A stretch of DNA of 64,000 nucleotides from Diphasiastrum complanatum (GCA_029204225.1 MU832138.1:21275-85274), one strand, 5' to 3'. Shown: positions 45,505-57,879, counted from the first letter of the stretch. Made by a program: numbers and translations. Notes: generated by a model from the sequence alone, not told the origin.

Positions 45505-46323
45505 CTAGTTTTTTTTTATGCAATCTCGTGCAAGGTGAGCCTCGCCATTGCACTTGAAGCACATGTTCTTCTTACAAGCTTCAGCTATATCTTTGTCACC
45601 CTGATGTTTTTTAAAGTTTTTTCTTGGTTTTCTTAGGATTGTTGGAATTGGGATGTGTTTCATTAACAGCTTCTCTATCCTTCCTCTTGAATTGAAAACC
45701 TTTCTTTGGCTCATTAGGCTGGTGACCCCTAGATGGCTTGGGTGTGTCATCAAAATACTTTGCAGCCCTAATAACATCCCCTACGTTTTTTGGATGGTTC
45801 CTACGAACATCCACTTGGTAATCTTTTGGTAACCCTTCAATAAGCATTAACATTTGTACCTTTGGTGGAATGTCACTATAAATTGGTAGTCATCTAATAG
45901 TGGTAGGAAGTACTCCCTAAAAACTATGCAAAAATCATCCCCTATACAAGGTTGATGGCCTTTTGCAACTAGGTCATCCCACCATACTAAGGCTCTTCTT
46001 TCAAGGAACATAGTTACAGCGGACAACTTTTCACATTCAAGGAATTGATTCATGCCATAGTATTTGTTTCATACATTACACCATGAATTTACCACTTGCA
46101 ACTTCCTATCTTTCTTCTCCCCCTTAAACAATTTTACAGGAGGTGGAACTACATGCTTCTTCTGGTTGGCTAGCCTAGACTCTAAGTCTTGGTTCCTTTC
46201 ATTAGTTTCAAGAAGCTGTTTATTAGTGGCTTGAATTTGTTGGTATAAAAGTTCAAGAGCTTGTGCCATATTGGATGGGTTTGATAGATCAAATGATGGG
46301 TTTTCATTGGTAAGTTGATCCAT
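45505..46323 (-). pseudogene. Gypsy gag
   Basis: Start MDQLTNENPSFDLSNPS at 46323, a coiled-coil-like Gln/Leu segment, then PPPVKLFKGEKKDRKLQVV. After frameshifts come CEKLSAVTMFLERRALVWWDD (the capsid WW motif), LPLLDDYQFIVTFHQ and VDVRRNHPKNVGDVIRAAKYF. The knuckle CFKCNGEAHLARDC is at 45520-45559. This is the retrotransposon gag (capsid) family of gypsy. Confidence 0.85.
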
Positions 46324-47870
46324 TGGAGTTGCTTGTGTGTTTTCCTATTATGCAAATACAACAACAAGTAATTCCAATTAGAATGATAGAAATGCTTCAA
46401 TTCTTACATAATCCAATGCAAATAAAAGCATATACTTCTACTCATTCAATACATATTGTTTGTAAGCTCAATCCAAACATACTTTTTGCAAGCTTAATCC
46501 AAGCTTAAGAGAAAACTACACCAAGCAATTTCCTACTTTTGCCTCAATCCAAAGCAAAAATCAAAACAAATCTTTATGTAAACTTCAATTAGCTACTTCA
46601 AGCTAATGTTTATATAAAGTTCTCATTCCAATTCCAATTCCATTTCCATTTCCATTTGTCATTTCAAATTCAACACAAATTTTCACATTTCTCACTTTCC
46701 TAGTTCTTCAAATCCTTGAAACTAATGACCATAAATGAAAAACTAATGAAGTTCTATGAAAATTTCACTTTTTAGATCTGTTTTTCAAATTTATAGGTCT
46801 GAAAATCAGAACTTCAAAATGACACAAATTAGAACTTAAAAACCTTTTTTTATGCATAAAGTTACACTACCTTTTCCTTCCTACATTGCCAATAACATTA
46901 AACTAGTAGGTAGAAAGGTATAACTAATGAAGTCCTTATGAAAACTTCACTTGTCAAATCTGATTTTCAGATTTATAGGTCTGAAAAACAGAACTTCAAA
47001 ATGAATATCAGAAGTTTTAACACTCTGTTTATGCAAAAAAACACTAGTTTTGATTAAAAAAACACAAGCTAGAATTAATCTTTTTCCAATTTTTTTTTTT
47101 TGTGGATGTAGAGGAAGACTTTCTCTAACCATTCCACAAATCCTTTTTCAAAAAGATTCTAAACCAAAAGCCCACATTCAAACTTTTCTAGCTCCCCAAC
47201 TCCAAGCTAGGATGCCTCCACCTGTAAGTAAGGATCTCTCCTCCACCTGTGTCCCTAATCTTAATCACAAAGGTAGATAACAAGTGGCCTCAACTATTCA
47301 CCACCCAACCATAGCTAGCTAGCACATGCAATTATGCATCTAGGCTAATCTAGCACCCCCTTGCTAACCAATAACTAACCACAAGCATACCACCATACAC
47401 CATAGCATACTCAAGATCCAAACCCTACTTATGTCCCATACCATAAGCAAGATCCAAACCCTAAGCATACTACACACAAGAAAACACTCTGTACACCAGT
47501 AGCCACACTAGAGTATAAGCATAGCAAACAAGAGAGAGATCTCTCCACGGGCGCCCTCCTCCCCTCATATAGATGGCAATTGGCACCCTCCAATACACTA
47601 TGGAGTTCCATGCACAACCAATGAGAAAGAGAGAAGCCTAGGGGAGTTAAAGAACTTTCATAGGCTTATGGAAGGTCAAGAGAGAGTCTTCCATAACCTA
47701 TGACTCTTTGAATGCTTTTCTTGTGGGAGTTGGGAACTCAATGGACCCCTTGTCCCATTGCCCAAGTTGTGCTTGTATACTTTGGTCCAACAATAAAGTG
47801 ATATAGTTCAAGGTTGAGGCCCAAGGTTTAGAAAAATAGCCAATACACCCATGGTAATGACTTTCTAACA
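46324..47870 (-). other. Leader and possible 5' LTR of the gypsy element
   Basis: No coding. TGTTAGAAAGTC on the minus strand at 47870 may be the LTR start. A pair of about 125-bp repeats offset by 181 bp lies at 46741-47045. No primer site could be identified, so the inner LTR boundary is unknown. Confidence 0.4.
46741..47045. repeat. Two ~125-bp repeats offset by 181 bp
   Basis: AACTAATGAAGTTCTATGAA at 46741 and AACTAATGAAGTCCTTATGAA at 46922 each continue through ATTTATAGGTCTGAAAA and GAACTTCAAAATGA. Confidence 0.85.
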
Positions 47871-47911
47871 CCTCACTAGGTTCCATACCTCCGACGGTTG
47901 TGATTTTTTGG

Positions 47912-47990
47912 CGAGCTTTTTCTGGCGAGCTTTTTTGGACGAGATTTTTAAGGTGAGCTTTTTTGTGTTCAGAGCGAGCTTTTTCTACTC
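47912..47990. repeat. GCGAGCTTTTTT short repeats
   Basis: Four to five imperfect copies of (G)GCGAGCTTTTTT spaced 15-25 bp, just outside the possible gypsy LTR. Confidence 0.75.
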
Positions 47991-49739
47991 TCAAATTTTA
48001 TCAATTAGAACATACAAGTAACAACTACCATCTTTCACTATAACAAGCACCATATGCATTTACTCAAACACCATATGAATAACAAGGCTGTAAGCATCGC
48101 TATGCTATATATAGTTGAAGATGCATGCAATGTATCTAACTGTCGGGTCTCTAGAAGGTCAAAATTATTAAACATAAAAAATTATGGGTGTTTGCATCAA
48201 AACTCAATGATTTTGTGCCTGGTTTTGTGGAGCTAGTAGTGAAACCTCAAGGACATGGTGATTTGTTATCAATGGCCTTTTACCAAACATGCTTGAACCC
48301 TTGCAAAACTTGAATATGCCATGGTCTCATGGACTGCTACTTCATAGCTTACTGCTATACCTGAAATTGTGACTATCCTAGCTAGCAATATCTATCATGT
48401 AGTAGGCTTTTACTATATATATTGTTGGGTTTTTGCTTTTCTATAGTGGCATTATAGCATTTCAATTTACCTTATGGCCTTTGCTTTTTACATGCATTCT
48501 GAAGGATTTGGAGTTCCTCCATTATTGCTTGTGCATGTGACCCGTTGAGATATTCAATGATTGATCTCAAGTGAACATATTTTTAAACGAGAAATGATGA
48601 AAATACAATTTTTAGACTCCTTCCATAAACATGAAAAAATTATTGCTGGCCATGATTCAAGAGCAAAAATTGCATTAGCTATGGGTTGAAAGAATATTTT
48701 TATTGCCGCAATTATAAAAAGGTGATTGATATACAACTACTGGCAAATCGTCACAATAGCTTATCGATATTCATACCCTACCAATAATAAAACAACTTTT
48801 TGAATATGGGTGGGACCTTGCTTTCGCTATATGTCAACTTGAACATGCATTTGAGCACTCGCAATTTTATGTGGGACATAAATATGTGTGTGGCTGTAAA
48901 ATCACTATTGGCGCAGGACAATGAAGAAATTGATGCTTTTGAGTGTCTTATGACGATCCAAGTATTGGAGGTTGAGGTTGGTGTTGCTTTGGAGTGATGT
49001 TAGGGTTAGGTCTTAGGGTTTGTGATTGATAGATTGTCGCTGAAGGGAGATGGATGAGAGCATTGAGTAACTTTTTGTTTGTGGAAAGAATACACATTTG
49101 AACATGGTTGAGGTATCACAACTGAAATGGAAACACTGAAGACCAAAAAAATCATGTGCCTGCTTGTGATGTTCAATGAATGTTATGCAACTTTTGCCCA
49201 TATTATCTGAATAAGTTGCGTGCATAGACAGTGTGTTGCATAGAGCTATAAGATGATTTATCTTCTAGTCAACTTTTGAGGTTTATGGTTTGTTTCTCAC
49301 AAACCTTATTTATAAGATCGTTTGTAGGCCGTAACTTCTATTGTCAATAGTTCTCTATTAATAGCTAATATGAAGCATGTAGTCATTTTCACTAGGTGTA
49401 TGGTAGGATGGAAAATTAAAAGTAGTTTTTTTTGCTTTTATGAATTAAAGAAAACATATGTTTGTTGTCCACAACTATAATTCATGGGCAAGGAGCTCAA
49501 TAATCAACAAGAAAACTCATTCAAAGTTGCAAGCTTCTCAAGTATTGATTGAACACGACAAAACTTTTTGTGGGTCATGCTGATGTCCTAATCTAGACAT
49601 TAGGAGTATTCATTCAAGAAGCATCAACATCATTTGATTTGACTGGGAAAGGTGAATTGTTAGCGAACATGGATGGAGCAATATTCATCCATGATGCCTC
49701 TCGTGTACAGAATTTTGAGTAAAATGCAGAGCAAGAATC
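47991..49739. other. Stretch without recognisable gene
   Basis: AT-rich, short frames only, no LTR ends or domains seen on either strand. Confidence 0.5.
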
Positions 49740-50515
49740 GCTACACCAAACTGTGTGTTCATCTCTAAAGAGGTCTGGGACAGTCAGGCTCAGTGGTCCT
49801 ATTGTGCCATTAAGCAAATGGATGCAGTCATTGTTATGTAATTTAATATTTTCAACCTTAAAATTCAAACCTCGGAAGTTTATGGAAGACCCTTTTCTAC
49901 TTTTAAGTAAAATTAAAATGGGAAAGCGCGAAATGGTTCACGATTATACTGAACGGGTGAAACGTCTCAGATCTGAGTGCGAACCCGAGCTAATTAATGA
50001 AAATGCCATGATTATGTGGTTTTTGTCGGTGACAATTGGATGAGAAGATCAAAGCATTAGAAGATTTCCACGGAAAAATGAACAAGGAACCTGAGAAATT
50101 TGCAAAGACTTTTCCTACCAGGGAAAATGTCTGATGTTCTATTTGTACATGATATCACACAATGAATAAGTGTCCTCAATTGAAAAAACGAATGGAAATC
50201 AGTGCATGCCATTTATGTAAATTTACCTGATCATGAGACTGCTTTTTGCAACTTCAATCCTCGTATAACTCAGCAACGATATGCCCAAATGGGATATCGA
50301 GAACCACAATATGGAGGAAATTCAGCAGCTAGACCTCGACAATCTACTCTTGGATACTCGGAACGTTTAGCCTTACCTCCTCCACCAAAGCACTCCGCTC
50401 CTCCTGCCAATTTGATGGAACCAGAACCATATAGAAGTGTTGAGCAATGGAACTATGGTAATGATCAAGAAGGTGGATCTTCAGAACAATATGCTATTTA
50501 TGCTGCCGCGCAACA
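49740..50515 (+). pseudogene. Gypsy-type gag, first part
   Basis: The plus frame 49753-50043 has LLSKIKMGKREMVHDYTERV and KRLRSECEPELINENAMIMW, the capsid end. After a shift comes a first knuckle pair at 50135-50242 (CSICT, a stop, then YHTMNKC; and ACHLCKF with further stops). A Tyr/Gln/Pro linker (50202-50510) contains LALPPPPKHSAPPANLMEPE. The frame is cut at 50511-50515 by an insertion; the second knuckle pair lies at 53843. Confidence 0.75.
50511..50515 (+). repeat. Target-site duplication CAACA, left copy
   Basis: Precedes TGTTAG at 50516; the second copy is 53817-53821. The site lies in CAA-rich coding DNA, so the duplication could be partly compositional. Confidence 0.7.
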
Positions 50516-53500
50516 TGTTAGGGCCATTTTTGATGGGGGGTTGGTCCATCCAAACCGTCCTAAAAGGGTCAAGGGGTCCCACCTCTAATGGCGGTTCGGC
50601 CCTATGTGAGCAGCAGAGGATTTGCCACTTCCAACCCTGATGGCCCTCTCTATTGCCCCGTGCTCCCCAACCGATGAGTGTTTTCCAGGCTCTCAGAGAT
50701 ACGGTTGCAAGGAGGGGATGCTAATATTTTTGGTGCAATGATTCACTAGCTTTCTAGAATTATGGTTCCATAAAAACTTCTGATCGCTAATTCGTTAATG
50801 TCTCTTTCCCCATTGAATTCGGCTTACAGTTAGTAAAGATCTTACACGGGCTGGAAACCGATTTACTGTCTATGATGTGCTCATGGGGTGCAAGTTATAC
50901 GCACCGCTTTTTTTGCTAAGCAGCAGTATTTTCGCCGACCGTCGGGTCTAGGTATTTCGCTAGACAGTACCGACGACGGGTGTGACTAGTGTGACGCTTA
51001 ACCAAGGCGGTGTATTTCAACCGCGGATGGTGGATGGCCCGCTCTGGTGTTTCACAGAGGTTGGGTCCAATTAATACGCTTCATAATGGAAAACAAACGA
51101 TTCCAACTTGACGATTTCCACAATTTATCAATCATGTTGTATGTCAACTAGTTTATAGACCGGACAACCACATGCAGTTACTATGAAGGAAAACAAGGCT
51201 CCACTACTAGCAATGTATGATCTACTAGTAGAACATTGTTTTAACTTTAAAATGAAGAAGCGATTCCATGGTAAGTACAATTCAACTCATGAACCGGTTG
51301 TCCCCTCTTTCCTAACAAAAAACAATTCCATTGTCAGTCTAGTTCAAATCATTTAAAAATAGCAATTATGGCGTAAATACTGATACCCTAGATGATGCAT
51401 GGAGTAAATGGAAAACCTCAATAGCTACTTACCCTATCCGGCCAAAATCACAAACATTTTCATCATGTCAAAACAATAGCAAGTACGAAATCTTTGGAGT
51501 GCATGGTCCCTGAAACACTACACACCGACATACTACCATTCTGGTTCTAAAATTTTTAGTACGATTCACTACAGTGCACAATCAACCCGTTATTCACTCA
51601 GTTGAATGAGCGTAACCACAAAATGCAAACGCATCCGAACTCAAATTTATATGACCTTGTTACTAAACAAATGTAAGCGGTCTATAAAACCTTCCTTGTT
51701 TCACAAAAACGCTTTATAAAAACCTTATTCACATGTAGCTGACTATAGCAATAACCTCACATTGCATTCCGATTTAATTTAAAAAACTTACAACCAGAAC
51801 TTCATTAAACTTACTTGCTTCCCAACCAAAACGCTATTAACGATTTAGTTGGAAATGTGGAAAACCCTACTATCACACACCATAACATGTTCATGACAAA
51901 ACATACTACTTTATGTTTATTGGTACAAATAGAGTTTGAAAAATCAAAACATATCCCAATGTGCAATTAGGTAGCCGGTTCGTGGAAACTCTAGTCATGA
52001 ACCTTGTAGCAAAAATCAGAGCCAGACATGTTGACGCAGTTTTCTCCACTTTATGCATGTCCGATCGAATTGGTGTAAAAAGAGAAAATGAAGAAAATGA
52101 AAGTTTCTGGAATATGAATGGTGCGATTGAAATGTTAACGGTTCATTTGAGAGAAAAATGAACCAAAAGTCTGTAAAAAAAAAAAAAACGGGCCAGAAAG
52201 ATACAATGGCTAAAAAAATCAGCAACCCATCACTCACACCAAGCCCTCAAGCAAACCATCCCACTCATTCAAGATATAAGCCTACTAGTATGACAATGGA
52301 CTACAAACAACCAACCAACCCTCACCATGAAATCACTCTCAACAGAAGCAATTCTCTCAACACATTACTCTAATGTTCAAGCACAACCCACTTTTCCCAT
52401 CAACAAGCATAGATTCAATCCCAAAGAGTGCAAACAAAAACTCCATCAACCCAATCAAGCCTCCAACAATCAATCAACTAATGGGAGGGAAAAACACAAC
52501 TCTCAAACCAAACCACAAGCACCCAACCTATCCATTGTTATCAACTACAAGTGAGTCTACTCTCAATCCACTAACAAGCATTCAACCCCAAACATCCATC
52601 ACTCCACAAGCAACTATGCAAGACAATACTTGTACAATGCATAAACATACTATAAGGCAAAAACCACATTTATTCATCCATCAAACCAAACTTACAAGGA
52701 ATCAAACCTACTCATCAACAAAGATCTCTCAAGCAAGCACCCATCTTCCAAAAACTTTCAACTCTAAAAAACTCTCAACCAACATCACGTCAAACTATCA
52801 CATCATCATCTAACTCACCCAACTATCATCCAACTATTAATCAACTATATCTTAGCACAAAGAGTGGCCTCCTTTTATAGTAAATCCCAAGTGTCCCCCT
52901 TCAAAATGAGGCTTTGCCAATTTTTCATGCCCTTCAAGCCCTCAACCCATTTGATAGTACACCTAATGGCCTCCATAAGAGAGTGGGGGAGTGGTGCATT
53001 CAAGGCCCTCTTCCAAAACTAGCCAAGATGCCATTTTGGTCAAATGTTAGGGAGGCCATTCAAGTTTTCCCTTTTGTATACCCTAGAAGCCCAAAATGTC
53101 AATGGCTAGTGGGTGTACCTCCCAAATTTTTTAGCCTCCAAGGTGTTTTGGCATTTAATATCCAAATTTTGGGTGAGGCCCTTTTTCAACCCCTATTTTT
53201 AGTAGGCAACCTTCATTTTTTCTTTGGGTACCTTCATTTTTGGCCTTTCTTCAATTTTTCAAGGGCCGTGCGCCTACTGCTCATTTGTTTGGATTTTTGG
53301 CCAGTTGGGTAACCATTTGGCCCGCACATTTCGTTAATTGCCCGTAAATTGCCCAAACTTTGCCGTTAGGGTTTCTGTGACTCCTTGACACTAAATCCAT
53401 ATTTTCCGATCCCATTTTTACCCGAAACTTTTCTTTCTCGGTTTTTTCTAGTGTGGTTGACTTTTTCGGCATTCATGACCAGGGCTCCCATGACAACACG

Positions 53501-53816
53501 GTTTCTCTGAAAAATACATTGAGTGATCATATATTAGTAAAAATGGACTCAGTACATGGTGAGATTTTAGCACGGTCATACCGGCTATTTTTTTACGACT
53601 GGCCATTTTTTTGAAAAGCCATAAAATATTTATCGGCCATTTTGAAGGCCACAAAATTTGCTCTAGCCTCATTTAGGACGGGCTGGGACCCAAACCTAAG
53701 GCAAATTTGTGCCGATTTTTCTCTAATAACCGAGCTTTACATGCCGGTTTTTTCAATTATTGCGAACTTAAACTTCAATATTAGCCCGATTTTTCATGCG
53801 AAAATATCGGCTAACA
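50516..53816. mobile_element. 3301-bp insertion of unknown class in gypsy gag
   Basis: Bounded by TGTTAG and CTAACA and by CAACA duplications. Gag sequence on its two sides belongs together: linker on the left, second knuckle pair on the right. No long frame, gag, pol or transposase motif is visible inside. I find no direct LTR pair. The right end has several GGCCATTTTT-like words resembling the left terminus. It could be a non-coding LTR-derived element or a DNA transposon with short inverted ends. The orientation is unknown. Confidence 0.6.
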
Positions 53817-53821
53817 CAACA
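53817..53821 (+). repeat. Target-site duplication CAACA, right copy
   Basis: Directly follows CTAACA. Confidence 0.7.
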
Positions 53822-54640
53822 ACAAGCATCTAGAAACTTGGATGCTTTGCATGTGGAGAAAATCACAGAGTTGTAGAATGTCCAAATAAAGAGAAATTTG
53901 TACCATTATGTCATGGTTGTGGTTATGGCCATTGCTATAAAGACTGTCCAGCAAGACCAAAGCCACCACCAGCTACAGCTCCTATGAATTTGATAACAAT
54001 CAAGCGAAGACCAGTAGTTCAGAATAAATCAAGTGTACCCTTGATGGTGGTCACCAGAGCACAGAAGCAAACAGAACCAGTAGCGAATCCAATTCTTGTT
54101 GATTCTATACCATTAACCGATATACCAACAACATTTGGAGTCTATCCAAATCTTCATGCAGAAAAAAGAAGATATCAGGATATGAGATAATGGATTAAAC
54201 ATCTGCAAGAAGAAGAGGAGCTTGAAGCTGCTAAAGCAACAGTCGAAGTTTGTTCTTCACCATTGCAGCCACCAAGAAATTCACATATAGATATGAATGA
54301 TCAGTTGCATCATCATGAAAAACCCTTCAAGATGACTGAACCGGAAGCGTCGCAAACAGAATTGCTCATGAATATTTTATCTAGTAAGATCAATATTTCA
54401 TTGAAAGAGTTCCTAAAGTTGTTGCCAAAAGCAAAAGAAGTCTTAGCGCAAAAGTTAGCTCAAGCAGAATCAGAAGTCCATCAAGAGCCACTTTTTTGTG
54501 CTGGATTTGAAGAATCTAATGAAGTACTCCATGTCGGAGCAATTTGGGAAAGTGAACAAAAAAATATCACCCTGCCGATACAACATAGACAATTTCCTAA
54601 GGAAGCTGCTGTGATAGATGGCGGTTCAGAAGTAACCTGA
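53822..54640 (+). pseudogene. Gypsy-type gag, second knuckle pair, and linker to protease
   Basis: CFACGENHRVVEC at 53843-53881 and CHGCGYGHCYKDC at 53909-53947 form the second pair. A Pro/Thr linker (RPKPPPATAPMNLITI) and a variable region follow, with a stop near 54188. The frame 54263-54640 runs into the protease at AAVIDGGSEVT. This arrangement is also present, inverted, at 60635-61199. Confidence 0.8.
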
Positions 54641-55006
54641 TTTCTAGAAAACTATGTTCAAAATGGGGCCTTACGAAGATCAAGCATGCGACTTTTGCCA
54701 TTAAACTAGCTGATCAAACGACAGTTCGCCCGCGAGGAATGATCGAAGATATACTTGTCAAAATTGCGGGAGTACAGTGCATCATTACTTTTGTAGTAAT
54801 GGACTTACCAGAGGTACCAAATGTCTACTGAGTCCAATTGGGACGTCCATGGTTACGAGTCGCGCAAGTAATTCATAACTGGGATACCAAGAAAATTACT
54901 TTTGAAAATCGTGAATGTGCAGTCAAAGTTGATCCTGCAACTTGGACTATCAAACCAGTGGTTCAAAAAGACAAAGATAATTCATCAACAACGGATCATA
55001 CGTGTG
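54600..55006 (+). pseudogene. Gypsy-type retropepsin
   Basis: VIDGGSEV with the catalytic Asp at 54617-54619, a stop and a shift, then IKLADQTTVRPRGMIEDILV, VVMDLPEVPNVY, a stop, QLGRPWLRVAQVIHNW and KITFENRECAVKVDP. ADQTTVRPRG and LGRPWL are the usual flap and C-terminal motifs of plant gypsy protease. It ends just before the next frame at 55008. Confidence 0.8.
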
Positions 55007-55007
55007 A

Positions 55008-55442
55008 TTGACTAGAGAAAATTTGGGAGTTCATTACAATTCTCAAACAAATACTGTCAACTGGAATGAAGCTCTTGCAACGATTGATTGTACAGTAGGA
55101 TATATGTGTCACCAAGATAATCAGTCAGATTTGAACGAGATTTTCTTATTAGATCGAACCTTGGATACGCTGAATGTAGCTTGGATATCAACGGAACCTA
55201 TACCAGATCCAATTGAAGATGACCTCATACCTATGAGTCGTGCCTTAACTTATGATGACAATGCAAAACTTACAGATGAGCAGATTCTCAATTATATGGA
55301 TTCGACCAGATTTGGAGTGCATAATGTTCCTGATGAACCAACAATAAAACCACCCAAAGCAGTTATATTGAAGGAAGACAGGATCACATGGTCAATGATG
55401 AAGAAACAAGCCAAGCAACATTATAATGCGGTCCTGAAATGA
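55008..55442 (+). pseudogene. Unrecognised 144-codon frame after the gypsy protease
   Basis: It starts MTRENLGVHYNSQTNTVNWN, is acidic, contains DPIEDDLIPMSRALTYDDNA and ends with a basic KKQAKQHYNAVLK. In gypsy elements this interval is the tether between protease and RT. No RT follows, so the frame may be tether sequence or an extra gene. I cannot name a domain. Confidence 0.45.
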
Positions 55443-55780
55443 GAAAATTCTCTTCAAAAGATTGATTCAGCAAATGTGCCACCCTTACTGGATAAAGACA
55501 AAAGAAAAGTCGAGGATGATTCTACAAGTCAGAATTCTAGCAAGACATCATTGTCTCGGAAGTCATCACCTCCACGATCAATTCCTGCTAAGAAGGCTAA
55601 GCGAAGATCCAAGACAAGTCCTTTTGAAAAGGAACAAGCAAATGTAGTCCAACATAATATGCCCGAACATTTAAACGTTATACATTGGATGATGTGGTTA
55701 TCATGCTATCTAAAGCACATCGTGAACCCAAAGAACACGTGCCAGACTCGAAAGACGTTTACGATGGCCCAGCTAGGTTG
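55443..55780 (+). pseudogene. Basic Ser-rich tail, end of the gypsy remnant
   Basis: Frame 55476-55799 reads DKRKVEDDSTSQNSSKTSLS and AKKAKRRSKTSPFEK, probably in line with the previous frame after the stop at 55440. RT is absent; the tandem array begins at 55781. Confidence 0.4.
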
Positions 55781-56880
55781 TTGCCAAGATAGGGGTTGAC
55801 GAAGTTAGGCCCAAAAATTGTAATAGGAAAATTGGGTGTGAAACGATTGTGTTTCGTACAGCCCCGAGAGAGTCCAACATTTTAGTCCGACGGTGGTCAT
55901 AGGTTCTCATTTCCATTACGTACCAATAGGACCAATTGTTGTGTGATTCTAGCTTATTTTGTTCATAAACTCCAGGTAGGTCAAAAAGATTGAAATTAGG
56001 TCTAGTTTGCGACGTTGTTGTCACAGGTCCATTATAACCAAACGGAGTCAGTTTTGAGAGCCATCTATTCTGGCTACTAGAAAACCTCAAAATGAAATTG
56101 TAGTTAGTAACTCATGCAGAATGTACAAAGGTTGCGGCCAAAAAACGGGTCAGCGAAGTTAGACCCAAAAATCTGCAATCCCAAGTGGGTGCAAAAGGAT
56201 TGTGCAATCCCAAGAGATCCTAGCGCCTCGGTCCGACAATGGTCATAGGATCTCATTCATGTTACGCACCAGTAGGACTAATTGTTGTGTGATTTTGGCC
56301 TACAGAAACGACAAGTAGGTCGAAAAGACTACAATTAGGGTTTACACTATGGGCTGGTTCAAGACGTTGTTGTGACATGGTCCATTATGACCAAACATGG
56401 TCAATTTTGGGAGCCATTTGTTTTGACTACTAGACAAACTCAAAATAAACCTATAGGTACTAATTTTGTGCATAATGGATGAATTGCGGCTGAGATACGG
56501 GTCGACAAAGTTAGGTCAAAAAATTACAATAGGGAAAGTGGGTGCAAAATGATTGTGCAGCCACGAGAGAGAGCAACACCTCAGTCTGACGGTGGTCATA
56601 GGTTTCCATTCCCGTTGCACGACAATATAGCCAATTGTTGTGTGATTCTATCATATTACATTCAAAAATGCCAAGTAGATGAAAAAGACTACAATTAGGG
56701 CTAGTTTGCGACGCTGTTGTGATATTACAGTTCATTTTGAACAAGCGAGGTTAGTTTTGGGAGCCATCCATTTTGACTACCAAACAATCTCAAAATAAAT
56801 TTCTAGGTATGAATCCCATGCAAAATGGATGAATTGTAGTCAGGATACAGATCAACAAGTTATGTCCAAAAACTAGAACA
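55781..56880. repeat. ~352-bp tandem array, three copies plus a partial
   Basis: The marker GAAGTTAGGCCCAAAAAT occurs at 55801, 56155 (GAAGTTAGACCC) and 56507 (AAAGTTAGGTC), and a decayed one at 56856; spacings are 354, 352 and about 350. Other shared words in order are CGGTGGTCATAGG, CCAATTGTTGTGTGATT, GCGACGTTGTTGT and GGGAGCCAT. Copies differ by roughly a fifth to a quarter by eye. Confidence 0.92.
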
Positions 56881-57015
56881 AAAAGGCTCACGAATAGGTG
56901 CTCGAAAGGCTCGTTGTGAAAAGCTCGCCAAAAAACATTCCCCCTAAATGGACATATAGGGATCACTGAAGTACTGCTAGTTACATAGGTATGTAACATT
57001 CCTCCCATCTTCAAG
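56881..57015. other. Short spacer
   Basis: Contains CTCGAAAGGCTCG and GCTCGCCAAAAAA words like those at 47912. No gene. Confidence 0.4.
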
Positions 57016-57650
57016 GAAAGGTATATTTGTCGGGTATTGTGAGGTGAGTAAAGCCTACAAGGTCTACATTCCTTCTACTAATAAGGTGATCATTGGTAGA
57101 GATGTCATTTTTTACGAGGAAAACATTCCAAAAGTATCTTCAAGCATTATTGATGGTGACGTGGATGGATCTAACATTCTGGATGTTGATGTAAAGGATT
57201 CTACTTTAGATGGTGATGATGAAGGACCTTCATCAAGTGAAAAGCCAAGGGGAGAACATTAAGGGAAAGTCAAATGCCTTCAAGGCTCACATATGATGAG
57301 AAGAGTAAGCAAGTGGAAGTGACTCATTTTTGCTTTCTCACATCTTTTGGTGAATCTTCTTGTGTAAAAGCCCACGACTATACATAGCAACAGTCAGAGT
57401 GACATTCAGTTGGCAAAGAATCTGATGTTCCATGCGAGAACTAAACAGATTGAGATTCAGTATCACTTTATACGTGAGAGGCTTCTGAGTCGTGAAATTA
57501 ATGTTGTTCATTGTAGTACAGATGAGCAACTAGCTGACATTTTTACTAAGCCACTATTTGAGAAAAGTTTGATAGGTTTAGATCAAAGCTTTCTATACTT
57601 AAAGTTTGTTAACTTTGATGCTCTATGTATATGGCTGTATAAAAAATAGA
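57016..57650 (+). pseudogene. Copia family C, copy 1: integrase end joined to RNase H end
   Basis: FVGYCEVSKAYKVYIPSTNK and GRDVIFYEENIPK are the integrase C-terminus. An acidic linker to about 57290 has SRLTYDEKSKQVEVTHFCF. Then, after a deletion of all RT, comes the RNase H end: AKNLMFHARTKQIEIQYHFI, HCSTDEQLADIFTKPLFEK and SFLYLKFVNF (57410-57649). Confidence 0.85.
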
Positions 57651-57654
57651 TTTT

Positions 57655-57878
57655 ACTTTTAGGGAGAGGGTTAGAATTAAAGTAGAACTATTGTGTTATT
57701 GTACTGTGGGTCCTTTCAGTAAATAAGGAACAGTTGGCACGCATCCTGTCAACGACAACTTGGGCCATGCATGGGTTGCCGTAGTGAAGAACTATATGTA
57801 CAATGTATTTTGGTTTTGAGAAATACAGTTGCTACGTGAGCTTGGTGTGGAGAGTGCTCTACTATGTAGCATAAGTTG
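57655..57878 (+). repeat. PPT and putative short LTR of family C
   Basis: TTTTAGGGAGAGG (57656-57669) is the PPT; the same tract ends the window at 63988-64000. It is followed by GTTAGAATTAAAG, probably an LTR start that lost its first TG. About 210 bp further, family C gag begins. The LTR end is not defined. Confidence 0.5.
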
Positions 57879-57879
57879 T

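Larger units (their letters stand above)
43492..47870 (-). mobile_element. Degenerate Ty3/gypsy element (minus), integrase lost
   Basis: In minus orientation: possible LTR start 47870, leader, gag 46323-45505, protease about 45450-44760, RT 44746-44000, RNase H 43833-43492. The domain order gag-PR-RT-RH marks Ty3/gypsy rather than copia. Integrase and 3' LTR are not found. Confidence 0.8.

Noticed and set aside
50920-51070. GC-richer patch that might be ribosomal or organellar DNA
   Set aside because: I could not match it to any conserved rRNA or organelle segment; it lies inside the 3301-bp insertion.
52373-52813. 146-codon Asn/Thr/Pro-rich frame
   Set aside because: It is in C/A-rich low-complexity DNA with no domain, and overlapping frames look alike.
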